Below are positions 30,115 to 40,505 of a DNA stretch of 64,000 nt, one piece after another. Origin of the DNA: Cyanodermella asteris. Lineage: Eukaryota > Ascomycota > Lecanoromycetes > Ostropales > Stictidaceae. How positions within the stretch are numbered: position 1 is the stretch's first letter; each line of letters begins with the position of its first letter. The stretch spans positions 689,034-753,033 of the forward strand of contig UYJD01000015.1 of assembly GCA_900618795.1 (NCBI GenBank). Reading direction: 5' to 3'. The notes beneath the pieces were generated by a model. It was not told where the DNA came from. It made no database searches and worked only from the letters and a program-made list of their open reading frames with translations. Position numbers and translations under genes: made by a program.

Positions 30115-30514
30115 CTTGTTTGATGAATCTCCACCGCCGCCACTCTTGAAACGATATGGTATCGAAGCCAGTGCGGGAGGACGGCAAAGATAAGGTAAGT
30201 TTGAGATTGCCAAGGTGGGAGGCCGGGTTCTTAACCCAGACTCACGCAGCGACAAGGAACGCAGATCTGTAGATTGCCAGTTTGTCTTCCTTATCGACAG
30301 GCTTTGATATGCTAGTCTGGTCGATGTCTTCACTGCTTCTACATTCAATCTGTCTCTCAGGGTGGGGAGAGTGCTAGGGTTTCTGGTCGACAACTTTCTT
30401 TCCTCTAGTCGGGCTCAACTCCGTCGAATTTTCTCCCGCAGTGCCGATCATCCTTAACCATGAACTTTCTCGACTTTCCGCAAACATGAACCCGGGAAAA
30501 GCCAACTCCTGACG
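30115..30514. promoter_or_regulatory. Shared divergent promoter of TSR1 and UTP7
   Basis: 400 bp separate the starts of two small-subunit biogenesis genes. Both probably draw on this region. I see no exact PAC or RRPE element; GAATTTTC at ~30425-30432 is only RRPE-like. Confidence 0.45.
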
Positions 30515-32173
30515 ATGGGTGGACCTAATATAAAACCTGATCAGCAAGGCTCGCACACGGATCTCGTCGCCTTGGTCTCAAGCGAAAGCCACTTGGTTGA
30601 TCCGGCCGAGCAAGAAAAGCGGGCGAGGAAGAAGCTTGCGCAGAAAGAGTATGGACGGGGAAAACCGATACCTTATAAGAGCGCCAAGGACAAGAAGTTG
30701 AGGTCCAATCTGAGACGCGATGAGGAAAAGAAAAGCGATGCCGCAGTCCGACTCAAAGATGCCGAGATCTTGCTCGAAAACGATTCTGGGTTCCTCGAGC
30801 CCGAGACCGAGCTCGAACGAACGTACAAAGTCAGACAAGAGGAGGTTGTGTCTGAGGTAGGAGTACAAACAGCTAAGAGCAGATTCGAACTCAAGCTCGA
30901 TGGTCTTGGGCCTTACTGCGCAGAATATACAAGGAATGGCAAAGGCTTGCTGCTTGGGGGGCGGAGAGGGCATGTGGCGACGATGAGCTGGAGAGATGGA
31001 AAACTCGGTTGCGAGCTGCAACTCCGTGAGACTGTCAGGGATATCAGATGGGCCCATAACGACCAGTATTTCGCCGTCGCACAAAAAGATTACGTCTATA
31101 TCTACGACCATGCCGGTACAGAACTACATTGCTTGAAGCATCACAACGAACCAACCCACCTTGAATTCTTACCCTACCACTTCCTCCTCGCCTCAGTCGG
31201 AAAAGCTGGCTGGTTGAAATATCAGGACACATCGACAGGTCAATTGGTCGCTGAAATGAAAACACACAAGAGCGCATCAACAGCATTAGCTCAGAATCCC
31301 TGGAACGCCATCATACATGTTGGGTCTCATAATGGTCAGATCTCGCTATGGTCACCGAACTCAACTACGCCACTAGCAAAGATAGCTGCTCATCGAGGCC
31401 CTGTGCATTCCGTCTCAGTGGATCGGGAGGGTCGTTATATGGTATCCGTCGGGCAAGACATGCAAATGAGTGTTCGAGATATTCGGACGTACGGCGTCGT
31501 CAATACCTATTTCACCCGAAGGCCTGGCGTATCGACATCAATCAGTGATCGCGGACTTACCGCAGTAGGTTGGGGCACGCAGGTATCGATATGGAAGGGA
31601 CTTTTCGACAAAGCGATCGAAGATCAAATCAAGGTTCAAAGCCCATATATGGCATGGGGGGGCGAGGGCAACCGCGTCGAACGCGTCCGTTGGTGCCCCT
31701 TCGAAGATGTTCTTGGCATATCACACGATAAAGGCTTTTCTAGCATCATAGTCCCTGGTGCCGGCGAGGCCAACTTCGACGCGATGGAATTGAACCCCTA
31801 CGAGACCACAAAACAGCGCCAAGATAACGAGGTGAACGCGCTCTTGAACAAGATACAATCAGATATGATTACGCTGAATCCAAACACCATCGGCTCCCTT
31901 GATGCGGCTTCGTATGAACAGCGAAAAAGGGAGCGAGATTTAGACAACCCTCCGGAAGACCCTATCGCCAAGTTGAAGAACAGAGGCAGAGGCAAGAACA
32001 GCAGTCTCCGCAAGCATCTAAGGAAGAAAGGCACCAAGAACGTCATTGACGAAAGACGAGTGAAGATCGATGAGCTCCGCAAGAAGTCGAATGCTGCAAT
32101 GCGCAAGAAACAAGACAAGAGGAAAGAGGAGCTTGGGCCTGCGCTTGCACGTTTTGCCCCGAAGAATGTTTGA
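30515..32173 (+). CDS. UTP7: U3 snoRNP / SSU processome WD40 protein Utp7
   Basis: Nucleolar WD40 protein (WDR46/BING4 family) of the small-subunit processome, needed for early 18S rRNA processing. Single exon, 552 residues. A basic N-terminus (YKSAKDKKLRSNLRRDEEKK) precedes a seven-bladed propeller (~130-410), with blades such as LQLRETVRDIRWAHNDQYFA and AAHRGPVHSVSVDREGRY. The BING4 C-terminal region follows (IIVPGAGEANFDAMELNPYE), then a Lys/Arg-rich tail (HLRKKGTKNVIDERR). Length and domain order fit the family. Confidence 0.94.
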   Translation: MGGPNIKPDQQGSHTDLVALVSSESHLVDPAEQEKRARKKLAQKEYGRGKPIPYKSAKDKKLRSNLRRDEEKKSDAAVRLKDAEILLENDSGFLEPETELERTYKVRQEEVVSEVGVQTAKSRFELKLDGLGPYCAEYTRNGKGLLLGGRRGHVATMSWRDGKLGCELQLRETVRDIRWAHNDQYFAVAQKDYVYIYDHAGTELHCLKHHNEPTHLEFLPYHFLLASVGKAGWLKYQDTSTGQLVAEMKTHKSASTALAQNPWNAIIHVGSHNGQISLWSPNSTTPLAKIAAHRGPVHSVSVDREGRYMVSVGQDMQMSVRDIRTYGVVNTYFTRRPGVSTSISDRGLTAVGWGTQVSIWKGLFDKAIEDQIKVQSPYMAWGGEGNRVERVRWCPFEDVLGISHDKGFSSIIVPGAGEANFDAMELNPYETTKQRQDNEVNALLNKIQSDMITLNPNTIGSLDAASYEQRKRERDLDNPPEDPIAKLKNRGRGKNSSLRKHLRKKGTKNVIDERRVKIDELRKKSNAAMRKKQDKRKEELGPALARFAPKNV

Positions 32174-32526
32174 CATGACCTGTTATGATACCCCTACATG
32201 TACAATATGGCTTGAAGGAATGAAGTTGCTTTCACTTCACGTGTATAGAATGCGCCAGAGTTACTATGAAGGCTCGCGGTTTGAATCAGCCTGGTCTCCA
32301 TGGTTTGCCTCACTTAGCGCAAACTGACTCATGTTAATGAAGCTGCTCACAAAGATCGGGATGTGTTGGCGGCAACTTGCCTTTGTTCTGAACAACGCAG
32401 ATACACAACGATGCACTTATTTTGCCAAATCCAGTCCGCTGCAGTCCACGAAAATATACTTGGAGGTGCTGCCGATCTATGTCCAGGAGTGCGCACCTGG
32501 TTCTCTAACTTTGAGCTCACTGCAAA
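32174..32526. other. Intergenic region
   Basis: 353 bp after UTP7. No gene seen. It probably holds the UTP7 3' UTR and the promoter of the next small gene. Confidence 0.35.
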
Positions 32527-33099
32527 ATGTCCCATGTTTCGTACTTCAAATCACTTGAGAAGCATTGGAGCATCTATGAGAGATCACGAACACAGAAGAA
32601 TAAGGCGCGTATGGTCCCCCTGAGCATCCACGCTCCATGGGCAGTGAAGGTAAGCTGATCCATGCTTGAGTCGACACGTAAGCCAGTATTTGGCTGACTC
32701 GTTGCTAACAGAAAACCAGGTCAAGCTTTTGGGGAGACAAGCTGTCAAGCCGTTTCAGGAGCGGAGGAAAACAATTGAGATCCTTCGGTGGTTGATCACG
32801 AGAAGTGGTGCCAGGATTCTTCTCATCAATGAGCTGATGGGTGCGATCTTGTAAGTCTTTGTGCGCTCCTGCAGCATGCAAAAACTGACATTAGAGAAAG
32901 GTATCTTTCAGAGGACAGATCATTAGCCGGCAAGCTGACGTGCCTTGGACACCGGAAGTACTCAGGGCAACTGGAACTTACTGTGATGCCTGGGAATGAA
33001 TTCGCGGCGCCTGACCTCGGCTATTGCAGTCGGAAGGCCCCCGCTGCCACCTATTCTACCGCTTCTGTAGCTGTCCAAACACCTGTGCGAGGTTTTTGA
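32527..33099 (+). CDS. Three-exon hypothetical protein, 152 aa
   Basis: Not recognised, and too fragmented to show as one ORF. Exons 32527-32649, 32720-32850 and 32895-33099 join in phase. Intron 1 (70 bp) has donor GTAAGC, branch TGCTAAC and acceptor CCAG. Intron 2 (44 bp) has donor GTAAGT, branch ACTGAC and acceptor TTAG. The product starts MSHVSYFKSLEKHWSIYE, is basic, includes a hydrophobic helix (ARILLINELMGAIL ~78-92), and ends with an Ala/Thr/Val-rich tail (TASVAVQTPVRGF). No signal peptide. Two near-ideal introns that both preserve frame make chance unlikely. It converges on SEC17 with 100 bp between stops. Further 5' exons are possible. Confidence 0.5.
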
Positions 33100-33199
33100 T
33101 TCGGAACGGAACATTGGTCTTGAGGGCGCATGCTTCTATTCATGATATCATGGCGTCGTGGAATATAACGGTGGAATGCAGAAACAACAAGGACAAGAC

Positions 33200-34339
33200 T
33201 CATGAGAAGTCTTCACCCTCTCCTTCAAGCCTCTTCCGGATCCGCAGGAACATCTCGACCTCCCAGTCGTCGAGCCTGTATAACCGATTATGCTGCTCAA
33301 GTCGTGCGCCAAAGTCATCTGCTGCTGCACCAGGGTCGCTTGTAATATCGACCAGATCCTTGATGAGGTGGTATTCACCGTCTTGCTGATAGGATGGAAG
33401 CATCGAAAGATGCGACTGGAGGGCACGGTCGATGGCAACGGTATCCTGAGTCTGTTAGCATTGTCAAGGATACGGTGTACTCGGATGCTTTACCCCTTGA
33501 ACAAGTAGAAGTATTTCTGCCTTGAACAACCACTTCTTTGCCGAAAACTTCATTGTATCACTGCGAAGAGCGTCCTGTGCAATTTGTTCGTAAAAGCCAA
33601 TGGCTTTCGGGTAGTCTTCGATCAGCGCGTAAAGTCCAGCAGCAGCTTCGAGCTGCTTATTGGCCATACTGGTGACTTGTCAGCAACCAGTAAGTCATTG
33701 CCCATGGATTTCGACTTACGCCTTTGCATTATCACCTGCATACCACTCAGCTGCCTCAATCAGAAGCTCTGCCTTCTTCTGTCTTTCGGTTGGTGGTAGC
33801 ATGTCGTTGGCCAAGGTGACCTGATAACCGGCTGCCTGTCTGAACTTCCCTTCGCCTTTGTATGCAGCGATGGCCATCTGCTGAACTCTTGACGCATCGA
33901 CCAAGCATTGTGCCTGCATCAAACGCTGAGCAGCTTCAAGCCAGCTTCTTGGAGCGTCGATATCATCTTTCAGAAGGTCCTTCTCGAGACTCGCTTTCGC
34001 CAGCGACGCTTGGGCTGAGTGTGCATGTGCTTGAGCTGATCGGAAGGATGCAGCGGACTTTCCATATAGCTCCTGGGCCTGCATGTACTTGTCTTCCTTG
34101 CCTCCAAAGAATGAGAAGCCACCGCTAGCCTTCTTGACTAGGTCGTCGGCCTAGGAGAGCAGATATCAGCGAAAGGGAGCTGCCGTATGCGGGGAGATTC
34201 AGCGGCCCACCTCCTTCTTCTTGTTCCATCCATCCGCAAACGAGGGATTCTTGAAGTCGCCACCAGCGGTGCCCTTACCGCTCAATGAGCCGCCATACTG
34301 CTGAAACTCTCGTGCCAGTACCTCCTGCAAAGAAGCCAT
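33200..34339 (-). CDS. SEC17: Alpha-SNAP vesicular fusion protein Sec17
   Basis: Adaptor that loads the NSF ATPase (Sec18) onto SNARE complexes for disassembly. Exons on the minus strand are 34339-34211, 34150-33720, 33668-33494 and 33445-33200 (introns 60, 51 and 48 bp), giving 326 residues. The family membrane-attachment loop reads ASGGFSFFGGKEDKY. TPR-like helices follow, with LANDMLPPTERQKKAELLIEAAEWY across the second junction and LYALIEDYPKAIGFYEQIA. The C-terminus (DDWEVEMFLRIRKRLEG) matches the NSF-activating end. The first exon adds ~43 residues (from MASLQEVLAREFQQYGG) ahead of the usual start; yeast Sec17 has 292 residues in all. Confidence 0.9.
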
Positions 34340-35146
34340 ATTGTATTGTTGTCGTGAAGATACGGCCAGTCGACGGCTTACTGGCGACACGCCGCAGCTG
34401 GCACTGATTAGCCGCGCCCGGACTTTGCGCGGAGCTAGCGCGCCATCAGCTGTGCCACTTCAGAGCCAGGCGGGTAGGCAAAAGCCTTCAAGGACAGAAT
34501 TGTAGGTACCTACCTATAGAGCTTGCCCGCTCGCGTACTCCATAACGTATCACAACTTGTCATTATAGAAGTCGTTACATAAGGATCTTCAGAGGTGTTC
34601 TTGTCCGTAGATGCACCACGAGTTCTGCTAACCCGCCTTGGGGCCACCTGCCATCATCAGACTGGATCTAGAGTTGAGTTTCAACGGAGAACTTGTCCTG
34701 TCAAACGACTCTCCCGCAATATCGTCGGAGATATCAACACATGTGCCAAAGCGAGTATAGTCACATACGGGCGATATGCTACGCTCCTTTGTGCGAACGC
34801 GTAACTACTGTGACGCTCGCGAAGGCGTGGATGTGAGACTGTTCAAGCTGTAACCCCCGAGCAAGTCCTTACGATTCTGTGATATAGATCATGTCACTGC
34901 CGGGAACAGATTGCTCATAATTTCTCACGCCGGCTGCTGGTTGCGAAACATCAAAACACATTTCACGCGGGCTTCAAAGCACGTCACCGACATCTGCAAT
35001 ACGAGAGAGGTTTGATATGGACCCATTAAGGGTATTTTGCATTCATGTTTTGTTGACTAACACTAGCTTTCCATGTTTTTCATGTCTCCGTGAGTCGTAG
35101 CTCTCTTAAGCTGGTCGATGTGCTAGCCTTTCCACATTCATTGCGC
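34340..35146. other. Intergenic region
   Basis: About 800 bp with the SEC17 promoter and the 3' flank of the HsbA-like gene. No gene or repeat seen. Confidence 0.35.
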
Positions 35147-35665
35147 TTATGCGAAGTTGGCAATGGCGGCAGTGAAGTCAGAGTCGATCTTGTTGGCGAT
35201 AGTCTGAGCGGCGCTCTTCTGGTCAGACGAAGCGGCGGCCTGGAGGTTGGCGGAGAGGGAGTCGGTCAGGGACTTGAGGTTCTTGAGGTCGCTCTCGACG
35301 GTGCCGCTGAGGCCGGCGCTCTGAAACTGGGCCTTCTTGCTGTTCAGGGCGGCGAGCGCCTTGGAAATGTCAGGCTCAAGGGTGTTGGTGATGTAGGCGA
35401 TGATCTGCTGGCTCTGCCCGGAGGTGGCGGTGATACCGCTGGAGTGGGTGGTGGCGGTCTTGATGTCGTTCTCGATAGCGCTCTCGGCCGAGACGATGGG
35501 GATAGCGGCGAAGACGCTTCCGCTCCAGCTGTTGACAGTGCTCGTCAACTTGTTGGTGTCGGTGTCGATCTGCTGGAGGTCCGTGAGGGTCTGCGCAGCG
35601 TCCCGGGGGAGGACGGCGGCCGTAGCGGCAGCAACGAAAAGAAGGATGTTCTTGACGGCAACCAT
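35147..35665 (-). CDS. HsbA/Mp1-type cell-wall surface protein
   Basis: Small secreted protein of the hydrophobic-surface-binding protein A / cell-wall galactomannoprotein Mp1 family (PF12296). Single exon, 172 residues. A signal peptide (MVAVKNILLFVAAATAAVLP, with a PRD cleavage region) precedes an all-helical, cysteine-free domain rich in Ala, Ser, Thr and Asp, with the pattern LQQIDTDTNKLTSTVNSW. Family roles are binding to hydrophobic surfaces, esterase recruitment, or lipid binding. Codon use is strongly C/G-ending (long runs of GTC, CTC and ACC-type codons), suggesting high expression. Confidence 0.85.
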   Translation of the reverse strand: MVAVKNILLFVAAATAAVLPRDAAQTLTDLQQIDTDTNKLTSTVNSWSGSVFAAIPIVSAESAIENDIKTATTHSSGITATSGQSQQIIAYITNTLEPDISKALAALNSKKAQFQSAGLSGTVESDLKNLKSLTDSLSANLQAAASSDQKSAAQTIANKIDSDFTAAIANFA

Positions 35666-38202
35666 TTTGATTGTTTTGAGATTGAGTGATGAGATTAGTT
35701 TGGCTGTTCTTGTTGTCTGCTTGGATTGGGATGAGGTATCTGCAAAGGAAGTGACGAACGGTCTTATTTATGTTCTCCTTGTAACGACATGTGTGTACAC
35801 AAAGTCATCGCTGTTATCGCATATGCCAAAAGTCTCCTCGGTCAATTCTGACCCTGTCCAGAATTCAAGTGAGGCTTCTGGTGCTTCCCCGCACAACCAT
35901 GGTGGCTAGATGCCGCAGTCTGCTTTCGCCGCATGCAACCTCGTTTGTGGGTCAAAGGCACCTGACCCTGGTTGAGGTTCTGGTGGAGAAACACTGTCTG
36001 GCTCAGGTTTCGGTTTTTCCGGTTCGCGTTGCTTCGTCTTCGCCAGTCTTGCAGCCAATCGAAATCTTGCCGGCCACGAGAGTCCTCGATATCTGGAAGC
36101 TGTGGCGTGATTATCACGAGCAATACAGAGTTGCAGACAGCTGATTTGAGAAGGTGGACAAGATCAACGTGACTCGAAGACCCAGCCTAGTCCCATTCGA
36201 CACTGTTCTATGGACTGTGGGGATGTATATGTTGGGCAATCAAATGCTAGTTTGGCGGCATTTCGGCCCGGTGGATGCAGCGCCCACGATACTATTACAG
36301 CTGATGCTTGATAGACCCTGAAGCGTCGATTATAGCCTCTTTCTGGATCGTGACTGTCTACGTTCGCTTCGAGTGGCTCTGCCAGTTTTTCGAGTAGTCT
36401 TTTCATCACGTGGCCCTATGCAACATCTGTCCGACTTTTACCGCTCATTACCGAAGCATACAAAATGCGGTCGATCAGGTATCTACAACTCTGTCGGGGC
36501 TCTGATGGCCATCTGCCCTCTGGAAGCTTCACCCTTGCTGCTGGATACTCTGGATGTAAGAGCAGCATGCAAAAGCGATACCGCAGATCACTCGCCAGCC
36601 ACTGGTAGCGACGGCGATGACGGTCCCCCCGGCAATAATCCCCCTGAAAGAGTGCAAAATGTGGGGAAGCACACACCAGTAGGCTTCGGCTAGCACCCGT
36701 GACGAATGGTTCGGCAAGATTCGGTCCAGCATCCCTTTTGCGGGGCTGGGGAAGTTCGTCTCGTCGTATGCCGTTTCCGCCGTGTACGACAACCAATGAC
36801 GGCTCGCCCACTCCACATTTGCGTGGCGTTCGGCCAACGGCGCTGGCGCAGCCGTCAACGCCAGACAAGCGCCTTCCAACGCTCTGCCAGAAGTGGAAAT
36901 TCTCGTCCAGAGGTCCCCCAAACCGTCTATCCGACTCGGGCCAATCAGAATTGCACGGCGCACCAGTCAAGCGGTGGAATTTGGGCGAGAAGACGTGTCC
37001 CTCCCCGCCACTATACGACGACACCTTCTACCCCGTTCTTCGCGCCATGACATGGTCCCATCGCGTCTTCTGTCACGACGATGGGGCTATGTTTCTACTA
37101 GTTGCTCTGTACGTGGATCTGTACCACCGACGTCGCATAGATTTCTCCGCCTTGTGAGGTCTCATTTTCAGACTACCGAGGCTACATAGTTAAGTTGGCC
37201 AAGATCAGTCTGACCTGCGTGCCTGCCCGATCATCTTGCACGTGGGCGTGCAACAACTTCTAGCGCAGGAATCAGCTGTGATAGCCGTCACGGCTAAAGC
37301 AGCCAACGGCCCAAACAGTCGTTGGTCACCGATCAGGTGCCGTTCTCTCCTGGTGCCCTGTCAGGGCAAATTGTACTTTTACGCAATGGAAAATGTCGAC
37401 ACTCATCGCTTGTCCGATGTCCAGGCAAGCCAACCCGCCTATTAAATCTGGAAGGGGTCGGCCCCGCGTATGGACTGCTTTGAACGTATCCTCGTCTTCC
37501 AGTATACGGCCACTAGACATGTGAAAGTGGTGGCTCACAGTTTTGCTGTGCAAATATCGGCTAGGAGAAAGCTGTACGGCGATTCCGTGCCCGTGTCATC
37601 TCGATGACGAACTCACTGCTGTTTGTACTACAGTCATTGCGTTGCACCACTATCGACAACACCATAATGATGTCAAATGGTGAAGAGAATCTGCAAGGCG
37701 AGCAAAAAGCCAAAGTCAATTAAGCTCGTCAAAGTGTCTTTGCGAAAAGTCGCCGATGCTGTACAAGGGAGGTGGAAACTGGACGACGCGCACGTGAAGG
37801 CGTAACCTAAAAAGGCTGGTAGCCAAATATGCCACACGCCACCAGATTCAGCCAAGGCAAACGTAGCCCGACAAACTGGTGGCTGTCGGGTCATTAAGTC
37901 ACTGAACTCGCGTCGTACGATATTTGCGTGGATTTGTGAAAAATGTCAGGCATCGGAGACCCGAGACGACGCCACCTCCCGCAATACAAGTCGTAGTCAA
38001 ACGCCAGAGCGTTCGTAGTATAGCTGGATTCTCCCTCAGGTTGCCAGCCGAGCCAGCTCGCATGTGTTATGCTGATTATCTTCATGTTTCGCCCGAATTC
38101 AAGCATGTGCAACAAACAGATCTTGCTTTACAGTGAACAGCGTCTCAATTAATCTTGCGGCAGCAGCGCAAGACGGCTGCGCCAGCAGCGGGGAGCCTTC
38201 AG
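35666..38202. other. Gene-poor region with one unassigned frame
   Basis: 2.5 kb with no supported gene. The best candidate is the minus frame 36529-36963: 144 codons, hydrophobic at its end (HILHSFRGIIAGGTVIAVA and WRVICGIAFACC). It has no start context I trust and no known domain, and overlapping frames on both strands (36416-37024 minus, 36699-37157 plus) are equally long, so GC-rich composition may explain it. It lies next to a decayed P450 and could belong to the same degraded locus. Confidence 0.3.
35764..35770 (-). promoter_or_regulatory. TATA-like element of the HsbA-like gene
   Basis: Read on the minus strand, a TAAATAA element lies about 100 bp upstream of the start at 35665. Assignment is by sequence and distance only. 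Confidence 0.35.
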
Positions 38203-39908
38203 CTAACGAGCCATATGACCCAAAACCTGTACACGGGCACCTTTCGACCCCGTTCTCGTCAACGCCACGATCCCGTCCTGGAACGGCTCAACAACAGTCA
38301 GATGGTCATACGCCGCTGTGAGGAAGAGTGTGCCATACAAGCCCGTTGCATAAGGACGAAGATTGCCTGAGTCTTCATGAACAACGACGCCTGTCACCGG
38401 TCCGCTACAAACCTCTCAGACAGTGGGAGATGGGAAATAGGGCCCGACTTACTGCATACCTGCACATGCTCGTGGTCCCTTAAAAAAAAGTTGACCAAGT
38501 CCTTGCGTGACGCGGCATCGGCTCCCAAGAGGCGGTCGGGGTTCCGTCGGTGAGGCTCTTTCCAGACGGTGTCATCGAAATGGAGGACAATGGCGGACAT
38601 GCTCACCAACGTGCCGCTAGGCAGACAGAAACCATTCAACTCTGAATCAGCAGGCAAAATACGCAAAATTCGATCCACAGCGCTTAGGGCCATTCGCAGT
38701 CCCCCGCAGATTACAGCAGAGAGGTAAGGTAGAGTCTCGAGCTCACTCCAAGAAGGTAGGAGATGCGGATCTGGGATGGCGTGCTGAAGCTCACTTCGAA
38801 TTTTCGACAGCGACGACGGGCTACTATGCAGATGCACCAGAATGAAGGCGAGAATATTCGCCACAGTTTCGGTTCCTGCACCCATCAAAGACGAATCCTC
38901 TTGCCAAAGTCTTCCAAGGCTCTTCTCATGCCTTGGGAGATTGCTTGAGAGAAGTCGATGGAAGACTGTTGCTTCGTTGTGCCGGCTGGTTGCAAGTCGA
39001 GGTCCGCAACCGGCCCGGCTGCTAAAACTTTCCTTCGACGTGTCTTCATTGCGCTGTTCGTAGAATTCGATAAACTCTCGTACGACTTCTTTGTTTTGGG
39101 TCTCGAACCTTTGGACCATAGCAAACCCCGCTACTGCTCGAGCTAAGAGACCGCTAATGATCCGGGAGCGCATCAAGTCCAGTGGATGGGGAAATGCTTG
39201 AAATATTGAACCTTGCGCAGCCCCAGGTTCAACATCTCATAACACTGAGGGCAGAAATGCGGGTCATCTAAAAGATCCAAACAAACCGGCAACGCATACG
39301 CGGTCAAGATGTCGGTCGTCAAGCAGAGAAAGAGGTGGCGCAGATTCACCACTGTCGTTTGATCTAGTCCTCGAGCCGGCGGACGATGTTGAGCCAGGCG
39401 TTGGCAAGCTTTCTCTATCGTTTCTGTGATGAGAGGCTTCAAGAGGCTCACGGAACGCCTGGAGAAAACAGGAGCGAGGGCATTGTAACGCAACCTATGC
39501 AAGTCCGCATCGACAGCTTCGGACGTCCCTTCCGGAAAGCCAAACCGATGTTTGTGAGGCACGTATTTGTTTGCTTCGGAAAAGAAATGGCGATGGAGGT
39601 AGGACGGCGTCGAGACGTGAGCTTCGTTAGGTGCAATCCTCACGATTGGACCTTCAGACACTGTTAGGTCCCAGAGAAAGACCAGCTCCGTGCTTCATGC
39701 GTACCGTACTGTCCGTGCAGCTCTCGAATCTTCCAGGGCAATCGCCCGCCCTTCGCGAGATCGTAATAGAGCTCATATGCTTTCGTGAATGCCGCAGGAC
39801 GAGGACCTGGGACAGACGCGAGCATCCCCTTGTGATTGCCGTCCAAGTTATGTACAGGACAATCGCGGTTGCAAAGCCCATGAGAAGATGCCCCATGTCC
39901 TGTGCCAT
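38203..39908 (-). pseudogene. Cytochrome P450, decayed
   Basis: Relic of a membrane-bound microsomal monooxygenase. Pieces appear in P450 order but in changing frames: an N-terminal anchor (GHLLMGFATAIVLYITW, from 39908), the proline hinge and helix A region (SVPGPRPAAFTKAYELYYD), GPIVRIAPNEAHVS (39173-39661), the I-helix MGAGTETVANILAF, and a C-terminal beta region ending GSKGARVQVLG (38203-38397). The K-helix ExxR reads GGLR, and the haem-cysteine loop is not recognisable. Several frame changes and two lost core motifs make function very unlikely. The hinge pattern resembles P450s of fungal secondary metabolism, but no partner genes survive nearby. Confidence 0.75.
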
Positions 39909-40505
39909 GGTTTTCTCGTTCTGTGCCCGACAGAGCCTCAAGCAGCAGTACATGAAACTGAGCGAGTTTTCATACTGCTGTTTGCAAAGACTTGGGTACC
40001 GAAGCCAACAAAGAACACATTTTGATGGTATCTTTCATTTTAGGGACCTGAGAAATGTACACGTGGAATGATCGTTTCATGCTATTTTCCTACGAGGCTT
40101 TAACTTATGGACAACCACATGCATCGAGGCAACGCAGACTAGACTATTCGCGACGATTCAGAAACGGTCGACCTTGATGAGATTAAAATGGCTGGGTAGG
40201 CTTGTTCTGCGGGCTGTCGCGCTTGACGTCCATCGCTCAGGAAGCAAAACCTGTGCCAAGCTTCCTGCAAATCTAAGGAATTGCACTGGCGTGTCGCATT
40301 TTCTCACCCGTCACCCTCTTAACTTCGAACTCAATTTTGTCTTCAAGCGACATCCTCAGACAACTTCCACCTGCCCCCGAAGTCACATAACATCTCGTCG
40401 AACGCTTGCTTCGACGACCACTGTCTTCGCCTTTCTGTAATTGCCTCGAGCCGGGCGAGCCCTCCGTCACCTTCATTTTTGCCGCATCCACTACTCAATA
40501 ATAAC
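39909..40505. other. Intergenic region
   Basis: 597 bp upstream of the KH-domain gene, holding its promoter and 5' UTR. No other gene supported. Confidence 0.35.

Noticed and set aside
35090-35689. 199-codon plus-strand frame opposite the HsbA-like gene
   Set aside because: It is the antisense shadow of a strongly codon-biased gene. Its Gly/Val/Leu-rich translation has no domain, while the minus strand has a signal peptide and family match.
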